Source: Rahnella inusitata_A (GTDB lineage: Bacteria; Pseudomonadota; Gammaproteobacteria; Enterobacterales; Enterobacteriaceae). From it: a DNA stretch of 64,000 bases. Positions 17,421 to 26,907 of this stretch are shown here, piece by piece. The translations under genes were made by a program, and so were the position numbers. Every line of letters begins with the position of its first letter. Position 1 is the first letter of the stretch. The notes beneath the pieces were generated by a model that did not search any database, was not told the DNA's origin, and saw nothing but the letters and a program-made list of their open reading frames with translations. The stretch is from the NCBI RefSeq assembly GCF_965118895.1, contig NZ_CBCPJJ010000002.1, positions 62,001 through 126,000 on the forward strand. The letters run 5' to 3'.

Positions 17421-17459
17421 AAACAGATAAGGCCGGATTTCCGGCCTTATCTGTTTTTC
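17421..17459. terminator. Bidirectional terminator between pgpC and the alcohol dehydrogenase
   Basis: AAACAGATAAGGCCGG, loop ATTT, CCGGCCTTATCTGTTTTT: a 16-bp perfect stem with A and T runs on both sides, between two convergent genes. Confidence 0.9.
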
Positions 17460-17505
17460 TATTGCCTGACGCCCCGTCAGGGTTAAGAAATTTTCCTGAG
17501 AGGGG

Positions 17506-18657
17506 TTACATTGCCGCTTTGAAAATCTCAACAATGTCCTGATGTGTGCCCTGAATCGGGTTAGTCAGCGCACAGGCATCGTTAAGTGCGTTGGTCGCCA
17601 GCGTACTGAAATCTTCCTCTTTCACGTTCAAATCACGCAGTCCGGCCGGAATGCCGACGTCGCGTGCCAGCTGGCGGATCGCATCGATACAGGCTTTGGC
17701 ACCTTGCTCGTCCGTCATGCCAGCGACATCAATGTGCATCGCGGCAGCGACGTCTTTCAGGCGCGGGCTGGCCACGCGGGCATTATATTCCTGCACGAAA
17801 GGCAGCAGCACCGCATTACAGACGCCGTGCGGCAGATTATAGAAACCGCCCAGCTGGTGCGCCATCGCGTGAACATACCCGAGGGAGGCGTTATTAAACG
17901 CCATCCCCGCCAGGAACTGCGCGTAGGCCATGTTTTCGCGCGCCTGCATGTTGGCGCCTTCGTTGACGGCGGTGCGCAGCGAATCGGCAATCATGGTGAC
18001 CGCTTTCAGCGCACAGGCATCGGTGATCGGATTCGCGGCGCTGGAAACATAGGCTTCAATCGCGTGCGTCAGTGCGTCCATACCGGTTGCCGCTGTCAGC
18101 CCTTTTGGCATACCTGCCATCAGATGTGGATCGTTGACGGACATCAGCGGTGTCACATTCTTATCGACGATGGCCATTTTGATATGGCGTGCTTCATCCG
18201 TGATGATGCAAAAGCGGGTCATTTCGGATGCCGTACCGGCGGTGGTGTTAATGGAGATCAGCGGCAACTGTGGTTTAGCAGAACGGTCAACGCCTTCGTA
18301 ATCTTTGATGTCGCCACCGTTAGTGGCGAGCAATGCTATCCCTTTTGCGCAGTCGTGCGGTGAACCACCGCCGAGGGAAATCACGCAGTCACAGGCATCA
18401 CGTTGCAGAATTTCCAAACCTTCACGCACATTGCGGGTGGTCGGGTTGGGATGTGTTCCGTGGTAGACGCTGCTTTGCACATCGCTTTGCGCCAGTAATT
18501 CCTGAACCTGTTTTACGACGCCGATATCGAACAGCACTTTATCGGTAACGATCAGGGCGTGGTGGAAACCGTGCTGCGCGATGGCAGACGCTGCATCGTT
18601 GAGTGCGCCTGAACCAATCACGTTGACAGATGGGATGAAGAACGTTGCGGTAGTCAT
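17506..18657 (-). CDS. yiaY: Iron-containing alcohol dehydrogenase, YiaY-like
   Basis: The 383-aa protein belongs to the type III (iron-activated) alcohol dehydrogenases. The NAD-binding GGGSPHDCAKG is near residues 96-106, and metal ligands lie in the GMDALTHAIEAY and HAMAHQLGGFYNLPHG motifs. It is equal in length to E. coli YiaY, annotated as an L-threonine or general alcohol dehydrogenase, and similar over its whole length; the 1,3-propanediol and lactaldehyde reductases are related alternatives. It is inserted between pgpC and tadA, where E. coli has no such gene. The upstream gap holds a GntR-type palindrome. Confidence 0.88.
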   Translation of the reverse strand: MTTATFFIPSVNVIGSGALNDAASAIAQHGFHHALIVTDKVLFDIGVVKQVQELLAQSDVQSSVYHGTHPNPTTRNVREGLEILQRDACDCVISLGGGSPHDCAKGIALLATNGGDIKDYEGVDRSAKPQLPLISINTTAGTASEMTRFCIITDEARHIKMAIVDKNVTPLMSVNDPHLMAGMPKGLTAATGMDALTHAIEAYVSSAANPITDACALKAVTMIADSLRTAVNEGANMQARENMAYAQFLAGMAFNNASLGYVHAMAHQLGGFYNLPHGVCNAVLLPFVQEYNARVASPRLKDVAAAMHIDVAGMTDEQGAKACIDAIRQLARDVGIPAGLRDLNVKEEDFSTLATNALNDACALTNPIQGTHQDIVEIFKAAM

Positions 18658-18708
18658 AATGTATATCCTTATAGTTAATTCTTAGTAGGTACAAATAAAG
18701 CTTATGAT

Positions 18709-18722
18709 TGTTACCGGTAACA
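18709..18722. promoter_or_regulatory. GntR/IdnR-type operator upstream of the alcohol dehydrogenase
   Basis: TGTTACCGGTAACA is a perfect 14-bp palindrome, 51 bp upstream of the dehydrogenase start. It matches the operator described for the LacI-family gluconate repressors GntR and IdnR of E. coli (ATGTTA-N4-TAACAT). Control by such a repressor is inferred. Confidence 0.5.
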
Positions 18723-18945
18723 TCATTTGATCTACCACAATAATTTTTGAATTTAAAAACAATAAATAAATTACCATTATGAATTGAAAGGTTATTGCGA
18801 TTGGCTTTGATTTAAGGGAGATGAATTCATTGATAAATACCGATGAGGTAAACTGTTCAATTAATAATATGAATAGTTTTCTTGAGTACGTTCTCCTGTC
18901 GTGGGCGCGTATCCGGAAGAAAGGTATAATGACGGCCGGTTAAAA

Positions 18946-19497
18946 ATGATTGAGGTTGAAGTGGCAGACGTTGAGTTGGCAGAAGTAAAAGATGATGAGT
19001 TCTGGATGCACCATGCCATGAATCTGGCCCTTAAAGCACAGGATGAAGGTGAAGTGCCTGTGGGTGCCGTGCTGGTTTTAGATAATCAGGTCATTGGCGA
19101 AGGCTGGAACCGTTCCATCGGCCATCATGATCCCACTGCACATGCCGAAATTATGGCGCTGCGGCAGGGAGGCAACGTCGTGCAAAACTATCGCCTGATC
19201 GACGCTACGCTGTATGTCACGCTGGAGCCTTGTGTGATGTGCGCGGGCGCGATGATCCATAGCCGGATCCGCCGCGTAGTGTATGGCGCGGCAGACGCCA
19301 AAACCGGGGCTGCCGGTTCCCTGCTCGATGTGCTGCGCCATCCGGGCATGAATCATCAGGTAGAAATTACGTCCGGCATACTGGCCGATGCCTGTTCGGA
19401 ACAGCTGAGCGCTTTCTTCCGTTATCGACGCAGTCAGAAAAAAGCGCTGCGGCTGGCGCAGCGTGTTGCTGAAAGTGGCGCATCGCCGGAAGAATAA
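18946..19497 (+). CDS. tadA: tRNA-specific adenosine deaminase
   Basis: TadA converts the wobble adenosine A34 of tRNA-Arg(ACG) to inosine and is essential in E. coli. Zinc ligands and the proton shuttle are His66 and Glu68 (TAHAE) and Cys96 and Cys99 (PCVMC), counted from the chosen start. The start is uncertain: ATG 18946 and GTG 18961 (with GAGG 6 nt upstream) are both plausible, and a TATAAT at 18925-18930 makes the GTG at 18901 unlikely. About 183 aa. Lies before convergent mltF, as in E. coli. Confidence 0.94.
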   Translation: MIEVEVADVELAEVKDDEFWMHHAMNLALKAQDEGEVPVGAVLVLDNQVIGEGWNRSIGHHDPTAHAEIMALRQGGNVVQNYRLIDATLYVTLEPCVMCAGAMIHSRIRRVVYGAADAKTGAAGSLLDVLRHPGMNHQVEITSGILADACSEQLSAFFRYRRSQKKALRLAQRVAESGASPEE

Positions 19498-19506
19498 TCT
19501 GCACGT

Positions 19507-20967
19507 TTACTCCGCCAGCGCTTCCTTCGCATCCACCACCGGATAGCCCTGGCCTAACTGAGCTTGCAACGCCGCCTGCTGTGCCTGTTGTTTATCTCTT
19601 TCCACCAGATACCCCACCAGACTGAGCTGATAGCGGCGGATGTTTTCCACGTAGTTATACGCCTGTGTTCCGCGCGCATAGCCGTAGGTAGTACGGCCGA
19701 TATAGCGTTTTTGATTCAGCATCGGCAACCGCTGTTTTACATCAGCCCAGCTGTCGGGATTGGCTTTCTGCTGCGCCGTCAGCTTACGGGCATCCAGCAT
19801 GTGGCCGTAACCCATGTTATAGGCGGCAAGGGCAAACCAGATTTTCTCATCCTGCGGAATGCTTTCCGGCATCTTTTCCATCAGCCTTGAAAGATAGAGC
19901 GCACCGCCGCGAATACTTTGCTCTGCATCGGTCCTGTCATCCACGTCCAGCCCTGAAGCTGTTGCACGGGTTAGCATCATCACGCCGCGCACGCCGGTGG
20001 GTGATTTAGCCTGCGGATCCCAGTGTGATTCCTGATAAGCAATCGCAGCCAGCAACCGCCAGTCGATGTCCTGCGCGTACTTCTCAAACAGCGGCTGCAG
20101 ATCCGGCAGCGTTTTGTCGATGGCATTGAGGAAGGTGCGGGTATCGACGTAATCGAAGTCGCCTACGTGGCCGAGATATTTTTCCTCGAGTTTCTCCAGC
20201 GTACCGTCGTCGGCAATCTGGCTAAAAAAATCCAGCATGGCGGCGGAGAGGCTGTCATCGTCCGGCTGCTTGCGGTAATACCAGGTGACGGGTTCATCTT
20301 CGGTAACGTCGAAAGCAACGGCCAGACGCGGATATACGCGCTGCATCAGTGCAATAGTCACGGAATCGCCCAGAGTGTAATCCAGCTTGCCGTTTTCTAC
20401 CTGTTGCAGCAGGTCGCGCGGCGACATCTTGTCGGTGGTGCTCCACGTCAGGTTAGGGAATTTTTTGCCAGCGGCTTCGAGCGTCGGGATGTGCGCGGTG
20501 CCGGCGGAAACCATCAGCGTGCCTTTAATGTCGGCGAAGCTTTTCGGGCGCGCGGCACCCTGCCGGTAAACCAGCTGCTGCGAGATGGAATAGTATTCAG
20601 GCCCGGCCCGGTAGTTTTTCAGCCGTTCATTGTTGTACACCAGACCCGAAGCCAGCATGTCGGCTTTATCGTGGTCCAGTTCACTGAACATGGCGTCTAC
20701 GGTAGTGTGCTGAGAGACGACCAGCGTCACGCCCAGATAATCTGCAAAGCGTTTCGCCAGCTCGTAATCGAAGCCGAGATTACCTTCCGGGGAGTCCATA
20801 AAAGTCAGTGGAGAATTGAGCGTGCTGACGCGCAATTCTCCACGGGATTTTATTTGATCCAACTGGTCGCCTTCACCCCTGTGCCATGGCACGGCAGGCC
20901 ATAAGGCCAGCGCCAGCAACAGGGCGGCAATCCCCATCAGGACATAGTTAATTTTTAGTCGCGTCAA
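19507..20967 (-). CDS. mltF: Membrane-bound lytic murein transglycosylase F
   Basis: MltF cleaves the MurNAc-GlcNAc bond in peptidoglycan to form 1,6-anhydro ends. It has an N-terminal membrane anchor or signal (KINYVLMGIAALLLALALWP), a solute-binding protein family 3 domain (about residues 40-270) and a C-terminal SLT lysozyme-like domain with catalytic Glu in AYQESHWDPQAKSPTGVRGVMMLT. I set the start at a TTG (20967), which aligns with the E. coli N terminus and gives 486 aa. ATG 21075 would add 36 residues that do not look like a signal. Divergent from purL. Confidence 0.92.
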   Translation of the reverse strand: MTRLKINYVLMGIAALLLALALWPAVPWHRGEGDQLDQIKSRGELRVSTLNSPLTFMDSPEGNLGFDYELAKRFADYLGVTLVVSQHTTVDAMFSELDHDKADMLASGLVYNNERLKNYRAGPEYYSISQQLVYRQGAARPKSFADIKGTLMVSAGTAHIPTLEAAGKKFPNLTWSTTDKMSPRDLLQQVENGKLDYTLGDSVTIALMQRVYPRLAVAFDVTEDEPVTWYYRKQPDDDSLSAAMLDFFSQIADDGTLEKLEEKYLGHVGDFDYVDTRTFLNAIDKTLPDLQPLFEKYAQDIDWRLLAAIAYQESHWDPQAKSPTGVRGVMMLTRATASGLDVDDRTDAEQSIRGGALYLSRLMEKMPESIPQDEKIWFALAAYNMGYGHMLDARKLTAQQKANPDSWADVKQRLPMLNQKRYIGRTTYGYARGTQAYNYVENIRRYQLSLVGYLVERDKQQAQQAALQAQLGQGYPVVDAKEALAE

Positions 20968-21132
20968 ATAGTTATCTCGCTGCGGCGCTCTTGTTTTTTT
21001 ACGATATGCTGTGCAGTTAGTATGGTTATATCCCCAGTGCTGACGCATTTTGCTCAACAAAACGGCAGTCTGCAACTTTATTCATAATATCCGCACAAAT
21101 TGTAAGTCTATAAATGAATATCAATATTCCCT

Positions 21133-21148
21133 GCGCAAACGGTTTCGT
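21133..21148 (+). promoter_or_regulatory. PurR box at the purL promoter
   Basis: GCGCAAACGGTTTCGT closely matches the PurR operator ACGCAAACGTTTGCGT. A -10 element TATAAT lies at 21166-21171, so the box overlaps the -35 region, fitting repression by PurR with hypoxanthine or guanine as known for E. coli purL. Confidence 0.75.
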
Positions 21149-21245
21149 CGGGCGATGGCTTTCTTTATAATAGGCCGCGTTTTCCCCCTGTTGCGCCCAA
21201 TGAAGCACTGTGGTCAGTGTCTTCGAAGACGAGAGATCTGTGATT

Positions 21246-24200
21246 ATGGAAATACTGCGTGGTTCGCCCGCTTTGTCGGCTTTTCGCATTAACAAATTGT
21301 TGTCCCGCTGTCAGGATGCCCACCTTCCGGTCAGCGATGTCTACGCCGAATATGTACACTTTGCCGATGTCAGCGCACCGCTGAGTTCGGACGAACAAAC
21401 CAAGTTACAACGCCTCCTGAAATACGGTCCTTCTCTCGCTGAACACGCTCCAACTGGCCGCTTACTGCTGGTCACTCCACGTCCCGGCACCATTTCTCCG
21501 TGGTCTTCCAAAGCCACTGACATCGCGCACAACTGCGGTTTATCTCAGGTGCTGCGTCTTGAACGCGGTCTGGCATTTTACGTACAGGCACCGCAGCTGA
21601 CCGAAGCGCAGTGGACGCATCTGGGCGCATTGCTGCATGACCGGATGATGGAAACTCTCTTCGGTAAGCTCGAAGACGCCAGCGCCTTGTTCGCGCAGCA
21701 TCAGCCCGCGCCAGTGCAGCATGTCGATATTCTTGGCGAAGGCCGCAGCGCGCTGGAAAGCGCCAACACCAAACTGGGTCTGGCGCTGGCGCAGGATGAA
21801 ATTGACTATCTGATGGAAGCCTTTACGTCGTTGGGGCGCAACCCGACTGACATCGAACTCTATATGTTCGCGCAGGCTAACTCTGAACACTGCCGCCACA
21901 AAATCTTCAACGCAGACTGGGTGATCGACGGTGAAACGCAGCCGAAATCCCTGTTTAAGATGATCAAGAATACCTTCGAACAGACGCCGGACTACGTGCT
22001 TTCTGCGTATAAAGATAACGCTGCCGTGATGGAAGGTTCGCAGGTCGGTCGTTTTTACGCCGATGCGAAAGACGGTCTGTACGATTTCCATCAGGAGCAG
22101 GCGCATATCCTGATGAAGGTCGAAACCCATAATCACCCGACGGCGATTTCTCCGTGGCCGGGCGCGGCAACGGGCTCCGGCGGTGAAATCCGTGACGAAG
22201 GTGCAACCGGTCGCGGTGCAAAACCTAAAGCCGGTCTGGTCGGTTTCTCGGTTTCCAACCTGCGTATTCCGGGCTTTGAACAGCCGTGGGAAGAAGATTT
22301 CGGCAAGCCGGATCGCATTGTTACCGCGCTCGATATCATGACCGACGGTCCGTTGGGCGGCGCAGCGTTCAACAACGAATTTGGTCGCCCGGCGCTGTTA
22401 GGCTACTTCCGCACTTACGAAGAAAACGTCAACAGCCACAATGGTCCTGAGCTGCGTGGTTACCACAAACCGATCATGCTGGCGGGCGGTATCGGTAACA
22501 TCCGGGCCGATCACGTACAGAAAGGCGAAATCACCGTTGGCGCGAAGCTGATTGTCCTCGGCGGTCCGGCGATGAATATCGGTCTGGGCGGCGGTGCGGC
22601 TTCTTCTATGGCCTCTGGCCAGTCTGATGCGGATCTGGATTTTGCTTCCGTACAGCGCGATAACCCGGAAATGGAACGCCGCTGCCAGGAAGTCATCGAT
22701 CGCTGCTGGCAGCTCGGTGAAGCCAACCCTATTCTGTTTATCCATGACGTTGGCGCCGGCGGCTTATCCAATGCCATGCCGGAACTGGTAAGCGACGGCA
22801 ACCGCGGCGGCCGCTTCCAGTTGCGCGATATCCTCAACGACGAGCCGGGCATGAGCCCGCTGGAAGTCTGGTGTAACGAATCCCAGGAACGTTACGTGAT
22901 GGCGGTTGCACCTGCTCAGCTCGAACAGTTCGATGCCATCTGTAAACGCGAGCGCGCGCCTTACGCCGTGATCGGCGAAGCGACAGAAGAAATGCATTTG
23001 TCTCTGGAAGACAGCCATTTCGACAACCAGCCGATCGATATGCCGCTGGACGTTCTGCTTGGCAAAACGCCGAAAATGACCCGTGACGTCACGACGCTGA
23101 AAGCGAGCGGCGATGACCTTAACGCGGAAAATATTCAGATTGCTGAGGCCGTAAACCGCGTTATGCATCTGCCTGCGGTGGCAGAGAAAACCTTCCTGAT
23201 CACGATCGGCGACCGTACGGTTACCGGCATGGTTGCGCGTGATCAGATGGTCGGCCCGTGGCAGATCCCTGTCGCTGACTGCGCCGTCACCACCGCCAGC
23301 CTCGACAGCTATTATGGCGAAGCGATGTCTCTGGGTGAACGTGCCCCGATTGCGCTGCTGGACTTTGCTGCTTCCGGGCGCATGGCCGTCGGCGAAGCGC
23401 TGACCAACATTGCGGCGGTGGAAATCGGCAGCCTCAAGCGCGTGAAGCTTTCTGCGAACTGGATGTCAGCGGCCGGTCATCCGGGCGAAGATGCCGGTCT
23501 GTACGCGGCGGTGAAAGCCGTAGGCGAGGAGCTTTGTCCGGCGCTGGGTATCACCATTCCTGTGGGCAAAGACTCTATGTCGATGAAAACCCGCTGGCAG
23601 GAAGGCAACGAACAACGCGAGATGACGTCACCGCTGTCTCTGGTAATCACCGCGTTTGCCCGTGTCGAAGACGTGCGTCATACCGTGACACCACAACTGC
23701 GCACCGATAAAGGCGACACCGCGCTGCTGCTGGTGGATCTGGGGGCCGGTCATAATGCCCTGGGTGCAACGGCGCTGGCACAGGTTTATCGTCAATTGGG
23801 TAACACTCCTGCTGACGTACGCAGTGCAGAACAGCTCGGGGGCTTCTTCAACGCGATGCAGGCGCTGGTCGCTGAGCAGAAACTGCTGGCTTATCATGAC
23901 CGTTCCGACGGCGGTTTGCTGGTCACGCTGGCAGAAATGGCCTTTGCTGGTCATTGCGGCCTGACGGCTGATATCGCTGCACTCGGCAATGACGCTCTGG
24001 CTGCACTGTTCAATGAAGAACTGGGTGCGGTGATTCAGGTTCGCGCACAGGACCGTGATGCCGTTGAGCAGACGCTGGCGAAGTTTGGTCTGGCGGATTG
24101 CACACATTATCTCGGCACAGTGGAAACCGGCGACCGTTTCATCATCACTCATGGCGACAAGCCGGTGTACAGCGAAAGTCGCACCACCTTGCGTACCTGG

Positions 24201-25136
24201 TGGGCGGAAACCACCTGGCAGATGCAGCGTCTGCGTGATAACCCCGAATGTGCCGATCAGGAACATCAGGCGAAAACCAATGATCTCGATCCGGGTCTGA
24301 ACGTCAAACTGACGTTCGCACCTGATGAAGACGTTGCCGCGCCTTACATCGCGAAAGGTGCACGGCCAAAAGTCGCTGTGCTGCGTGAGCAGGGCGTGAA
24401 CTCTCACGTGGAAATGGCAGCCGCCTTCCACCGTGTAGGTTTCGACGCGGTAGACGTCCACATGAGTGATCTGCTGGCCGGTCGCCGTGATTTGCAGGAT
24501 TTCCACACGCTGGTGGCGTGCGGCGGGTTCTCTTACGGTGACGTGCTGGGCGCAGGAGAAGGCTGGGCGAAGTCTGTCCTGTTCAATGAGCGCGTGCGTG
24601 AAGAGTTCGCGGAGTTCTTCCATCGCCCGCAAACGCTGGCGCTGGGTGTGTGTAACGGCTGTCAGATGATGTCTAACCTGAAAGAGCTGATTCCGGGCGC
24701 AGAACACTGGCCGCGCTTCGTGCGCAACCTGTCTGACCGCTTTGAAGCGCGCTTCAGTCTGGTCGAAGTGACCGCCAGCCCGTCGATGTTCATGCAGGGT
24801 ATGGCAGGTTCACGTATGCCAATTGCGGTTTCACACGGTGAAGGCCATGTGGAAGTGCGGGACGCTGCGCATCTGGCACAGATCGAGCACAGCAATCTGG
24901 TGGCGCTACGCTTTGTGGATAACCACGGTCAGGTAACGGAAAACTATCCGGCGAACCCGAACGGTTCACCGAACGGCATTACTGCGGTCACTAACCTTTC
25001 AGGTCGGGTCACCGTAATGATGCCGCACCCTGAGCGTGTCTTCCGCACCGTCAGCAACTCGTGGCACCCGGAAGAGTGGGGCGAAGACAGCCCGTGGATG
25101 CGCATGTTCCGTAATGCGCGTAAACAGCTGGGCTGA
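21246..25136 (+). CDS. purL: Phosphoribosylformylglycinamidine synthase
   Basis: PurL makes formylglycinamidine ribonucleotide from FGAR, glutamine and ATP, the fourth step of purine synthesis. The 1296-aa single-chain enzyme has the N-terminal PurS-like region, the FGAM synthase core with the SEHCRHKIF motif and ATP-binding parts, and a C-terminal glutamine amidotransferase domain (from about residue 1040) with catalytic Cys in GVCNGCQMM and His/Glu in MPHPERVF. The start at 21246 (MEILRGSPALSAFRINKLL) matches E. coli; 12 further upstream codons are open. Confidence 0.97.
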   Translation: MEILRGSPALSAFRINKLLSRCQDAHLPVSDVYAEYVHFADVSAPLSSDEQTKLQRLLKYGPSLAEHAPTGRLLLVTPRPGTISPWSSKATDIAHNCGLSQVLRLERGLAFYVQAPQLTEAQWTHLGALLHDRMMETLFGKLEDASALFAQHQPAPVQHVDILGEGRSALESANTKLGLALAQDEIDYLMEAFTSLGRNPTDIELYMFAQANSEHCRHKIFNADWVIDGETQPKSLFKMIKNTFEQTPDYVLSAYKDNAAVMEGSQVGRFYADAKDGLYDFHQEQAHILMKVETHNHPTAISPWPGAATGSGGEIRDEGATGRGAKPKAGLVGFSVSNLRIPGFEQPWEEDFGKPDRIVTALDIMTDGPLGGAAFNNEFGRPALLGYFRTYEENVNSHNGPELRGYHKPIMLAGGIGNIRADHVQKGEITVGAKLIVLGGPAMNIGLGGGAASSMASGQSDADLDFASVQRDNPEMERRCQEVIDRCWQLGEANPILFIHDVGAGGLSNAMPELVSDGNRGGRFQLRDILNDEPGMSPLEVWCNESQERYVMAVAPAQLEQFDAICKRERAPYAVIGEATEEMHLSLEDSHFDNQPIDMPLDVLLGKTPKMTRDVTTLKASGDDLNAENIQIAEAVNRVMHLPAVAEKTFLITIGDRTVTGMVARDQMVGPWQIPVADCAVTTASLDSYYGEAMSLGERAPIALLDFAASGRMAVGEALTNIAAVEIGSLKRVKLSANWMSAAGHPGEDAGLYAAVKAVGEELCPALGITIPVGKDSMSMKTRWQEGNEQREMTSPLSLVITAFARVEDVRHTVTPQLRTDKGDTALLLVDLGAGHNALGATALAQVYRQLGNTPADVRSAEQLGGFFNAMQALVAEQKLLAYHDRSDGGLLVTLAEMAFAGHCGLTADIAALGNDALAALFNEELGAVIQVRAQDRDAVEQTLAKFGLADCTHYLGTVETGDRFIITHGDKPVYSESRTTLRTWWAETTWQMQRLRDNPECADQEHQAKTNDLDPGLNVKLTFAPDEDVAAPYIAKGARPKVAVLREQGVNSHVEMAAAFHRVGFDAVDVHMSDLLAGRRDLQDFHTLVACGGFSYGDVLGAGEGWAKSVLFNERVREEFAEFFHRPQTLALGVCNGCQMMSNLKELIPGAEHWPRFVRNLSDRFEARFSLVEVTASPSMFMQGMAGSRMPIAVSHGEGHVEVRDAAHLAQIEHSNLVALRFVDNHGQVTENYPANPNGSPNGITAVTNLSGRVTVMMPHPERVFRTVSNSWHPEEWGEDSPWMRMFRNARKQLG

Positions 25137-25159
25137 GTTATAAAATAGCGACAGTAATA

Positions 25160-25193
25160 AAAATCCGCAGCGCGAAAGCCTGCGGATTTTTTT
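25160..25193 (+). terminator. Terminator after purL
   Basis: AAATCCGCAG, loop CGCGAAAGC, CTGCGGATTTTTTT: strong stem with a seven-T run, 24 bp after the purL stop. Confidence 0.9.
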
Positions 25194-25231
25194 ACGTTAT
25201 ATGATGCCCCGGTCAATTCAACAGGGCGCTC

Positions 25232-25861
25232 ATGCCAATGAAAAATATAAATTTCGTGCATATTCACGCGGTACTCTCATTTTCTGTTTTTGCTCTTTCC
25301 CTAATTGGTGCTAACACAGCGCAAGCTGAAGATAGTGTTATTGTTCCTCAAGCTAAAACAGTTTCAGAACAAGGGAATAACGAAAGTTTATGGCCTGCAT
25401 ATAAACATAATATTGCGGAAACCTGGAATGCGCCACAGCATCAGGATCTCTTTCTGCCCGTATTAACACGCCACAATCGCCATACCCACAGTAAAAAACA
25501 AATCGATGGATATAATGAACATCCCTGGGGTGGTGGTTACGGCGTTTCTCGCTATGACGAAAAAGGAAACTGGCATGCGCTTTATGCTATGGCATTTAAA
25601 GACTCCTTTAATAAATGGGAACCTGTTGCCGGTTATGGTTATGAAAAAATATGGCAACCGCTGAATGATAAAGAATTCCGATTAGGTGCAGGGTATATTA
25701 CTGCCGTATCGGCGCGTGATAATTATGATTACGTTCCTTTCCCGATGGTCTTGCCTCTGGTTTCAGCAGGCTATTCCCGGTTGACGTTCCAGGCAACCTA
25801 CGTTCCAGGCACCAACAGCAAAGGTAACGTTCTCTTTGGTTGGTTCCGTTTTCAGTTTTGA
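25232..25861 (+). CDS. pagP: Lipid A palmitoyltransferase PagP, first copy
   Basis: PagP is an outer-membrane beta-barrel that moves a palmitate from phospholipid to lipid A, raising resistance to cationic peptides. The 209-aa product has a signal peptide (about residues 1-32, ending NTAQA) and the PagP body, with the catalytic His in the LTRHNRH segment and the Asp-Ser pair in MAFKDS. The conserved HPWGGGYGVSRYDEKGNWH and barrel end WFRFQF are present. It is more divergent from E. coli PagP than the second copy (e.g. TRHNRHTHSKKQIDGY in place of TWHARFAYDKEKTDRY). Codon use is A+T-rich. Confidence 0.92.
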   Translation: MPMKNINFVHIHAVLSFSVFALSLIGANTAQAEDSVIVPQAKTVSEQGNNESLWPAYKHNIAETWNAPQHQDLFLPVLTRHNRHTHSKKQIDGYNEHPWGGGYGVSRYDEKGNWHALYAMAFKDSFNKWEPVAGYGYEKIWQPLNDKEFRLGAGYITAVSARDNYDYVPFPMVLPLVSAGYSRLTFQATYVPGTNSKGNVLFGWFRFQF

Positions 25862-26116
25862 TAATTAATTTAATTACTTTAGTTAAATAATAAGATAATT
25901 CCCGCAGCATCTTTGCGAATGTTCTGAGTGTTATGGAAGGTTCGGGTGGGAGTTGTATAAACAAAAACTAAATCATTTAAGGATAATTCTGATAATACAG
26001 AATTTAAATGCTGTAAATTCATTAAATTAACTGTGGCGAGGTTTTTTCGTTATACCTACGTTTACTTTATTGAGCCAAGCTTTGTTTATGATACTACCTC
26101 AATGCAGGGAGTTATT

Positions 26117-26734
26117 GTGAAAATGCTAATCAATAAAGTATTAGGTTGTTGGGTAGTGGTATTAACGTTATGTTTGAGTTCGCCTGTCTGGGCAACCACC
26201 AGCGGACTGGATCCGATGAGCACCCCCAATAAAGATGGCACGGAGTCCATTTTTCCGGGGATATGGGATTCTTTCAAAGAGAACGTGTCCGATACCTGGA
26301 ACGATTCTGATTCGCAGGATATCTATCTGCCGGTCATAACCTGGCACAACCGCCTGACTTATGATAAAGAAAAAACTGACAGATATAACGAGCGTCCGTG
26401 GGGCGGAGGTTATGGTGTTTCCCGATATGATGAGAAGGGAAACTGGAACGGCATCTATTTTATGGCGTTTAAAGACTCACATAATAAGTGGCAACCGATC
26501 GGGGGGTATGGCTGGGAAAAAATATGGCAGCCAATCAATGATAAAGATTTTCGTTTAGGTTTAGGGTATACGGCGGCGGTCACCGCGCGCGATGACTATA
26601 AATATATTCCTATTCCGATCGTATTACCGCTGGCTTCGGTCGGCTATAACAAACTCACTTTTCAGGCGACCTATATTCCCGGTACCCATAATAATGGCAA
26701 CGTGTTCTTTGCCTGGCTGCGTTATCAGTTCTGA
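26117..26734 (+). CDS. pagP: Lipid A palmitoyltransferase PagP, second copy
   Basis: This is a tandem paralogue of the gene at 25232-25861, 205 aa from a GTG start at 26117 with GGAG 6 nt upstream (ATG 26123 is the alternative). The signal peptide ends SSPVWA. The mature part keeps YDKEKTDRYNERPWGGG, the catalytic FKDS pair and the His of TWHNR, so it should be active. It reads closer to E. coli PagP than the first copy. No clear PhoP box was found upstream, although a GTTTA and a TGTTTA occur near 26060-26095 with wrong spacing. Confidence 0.92.
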   Translation: MKMLINKVLGCWVVVLTLCLSSPVWATTSGLDPMSTPNKDGTESIFPGIWDSFKENVSDTWNDSDSQDIYLPVITWHNRLTYDKEKTDRYNERPWGGGYGVSRYDEKGNWNGIYFMAFKDSHNKWQPIGGYGWEKIWQPINDKDFRLGLGYTAAVTARDDYKYIPIPIVLPLASVGYNKLTFQATYIPGTHNNGNVFFAWLRYQF

Positions 26735-26825
26735 GTCAGTTTCTTTGTGACTGAACAAAGTCCCGGGCGCAGGTTGTGAACCTGATCCCCCACTTTTGGT
26801 GAATATTCCACTATGCTAGAAATTC

Positions 26826-26867
26826 ATCGCAGGAATCAATCTGTTGGATCCTGCGGTGATTTTTTAT
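26826..26867 (+). terminator. Terminator after the pagP pair
   Basis: ATCGCAGGA pairs with TCCTGCG(GT)GAT and is followed by six T. It lies 90 bp after the second pagP and 41 bp before agp. Confidence 0.7.
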
Positions 26868-26907
26868 TTCAGGGAATCTACAAAACTATTCATCAAGAGG
26901 ATCACTC

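Noticed and set aside
17542..18363. 273-codon ORF antisense to the alcohol dehydrogenase
   Set aside because: Shadow of a strongly supported gene; composition (many His, Arg, Gly) is typical of antisense reading.
20167..20904. 245-codon ORF antisense to mltF
   Set aside because: Fully inside mltF, no start signal and no recognisable domain.
23628..24707. 359-codon ORF on the minus strand
   Set aside because: Lies wholly inside purL in antisense; no ribosome site or family resemblance, and long antisense frames are common in such codon use.
26055..26100. PhoP box before the second pagP
   Set aside because: GTTTA and TGTTTA occur, but the spacing does not fit the direct repeat with 5-bp gap of a PhoP site.
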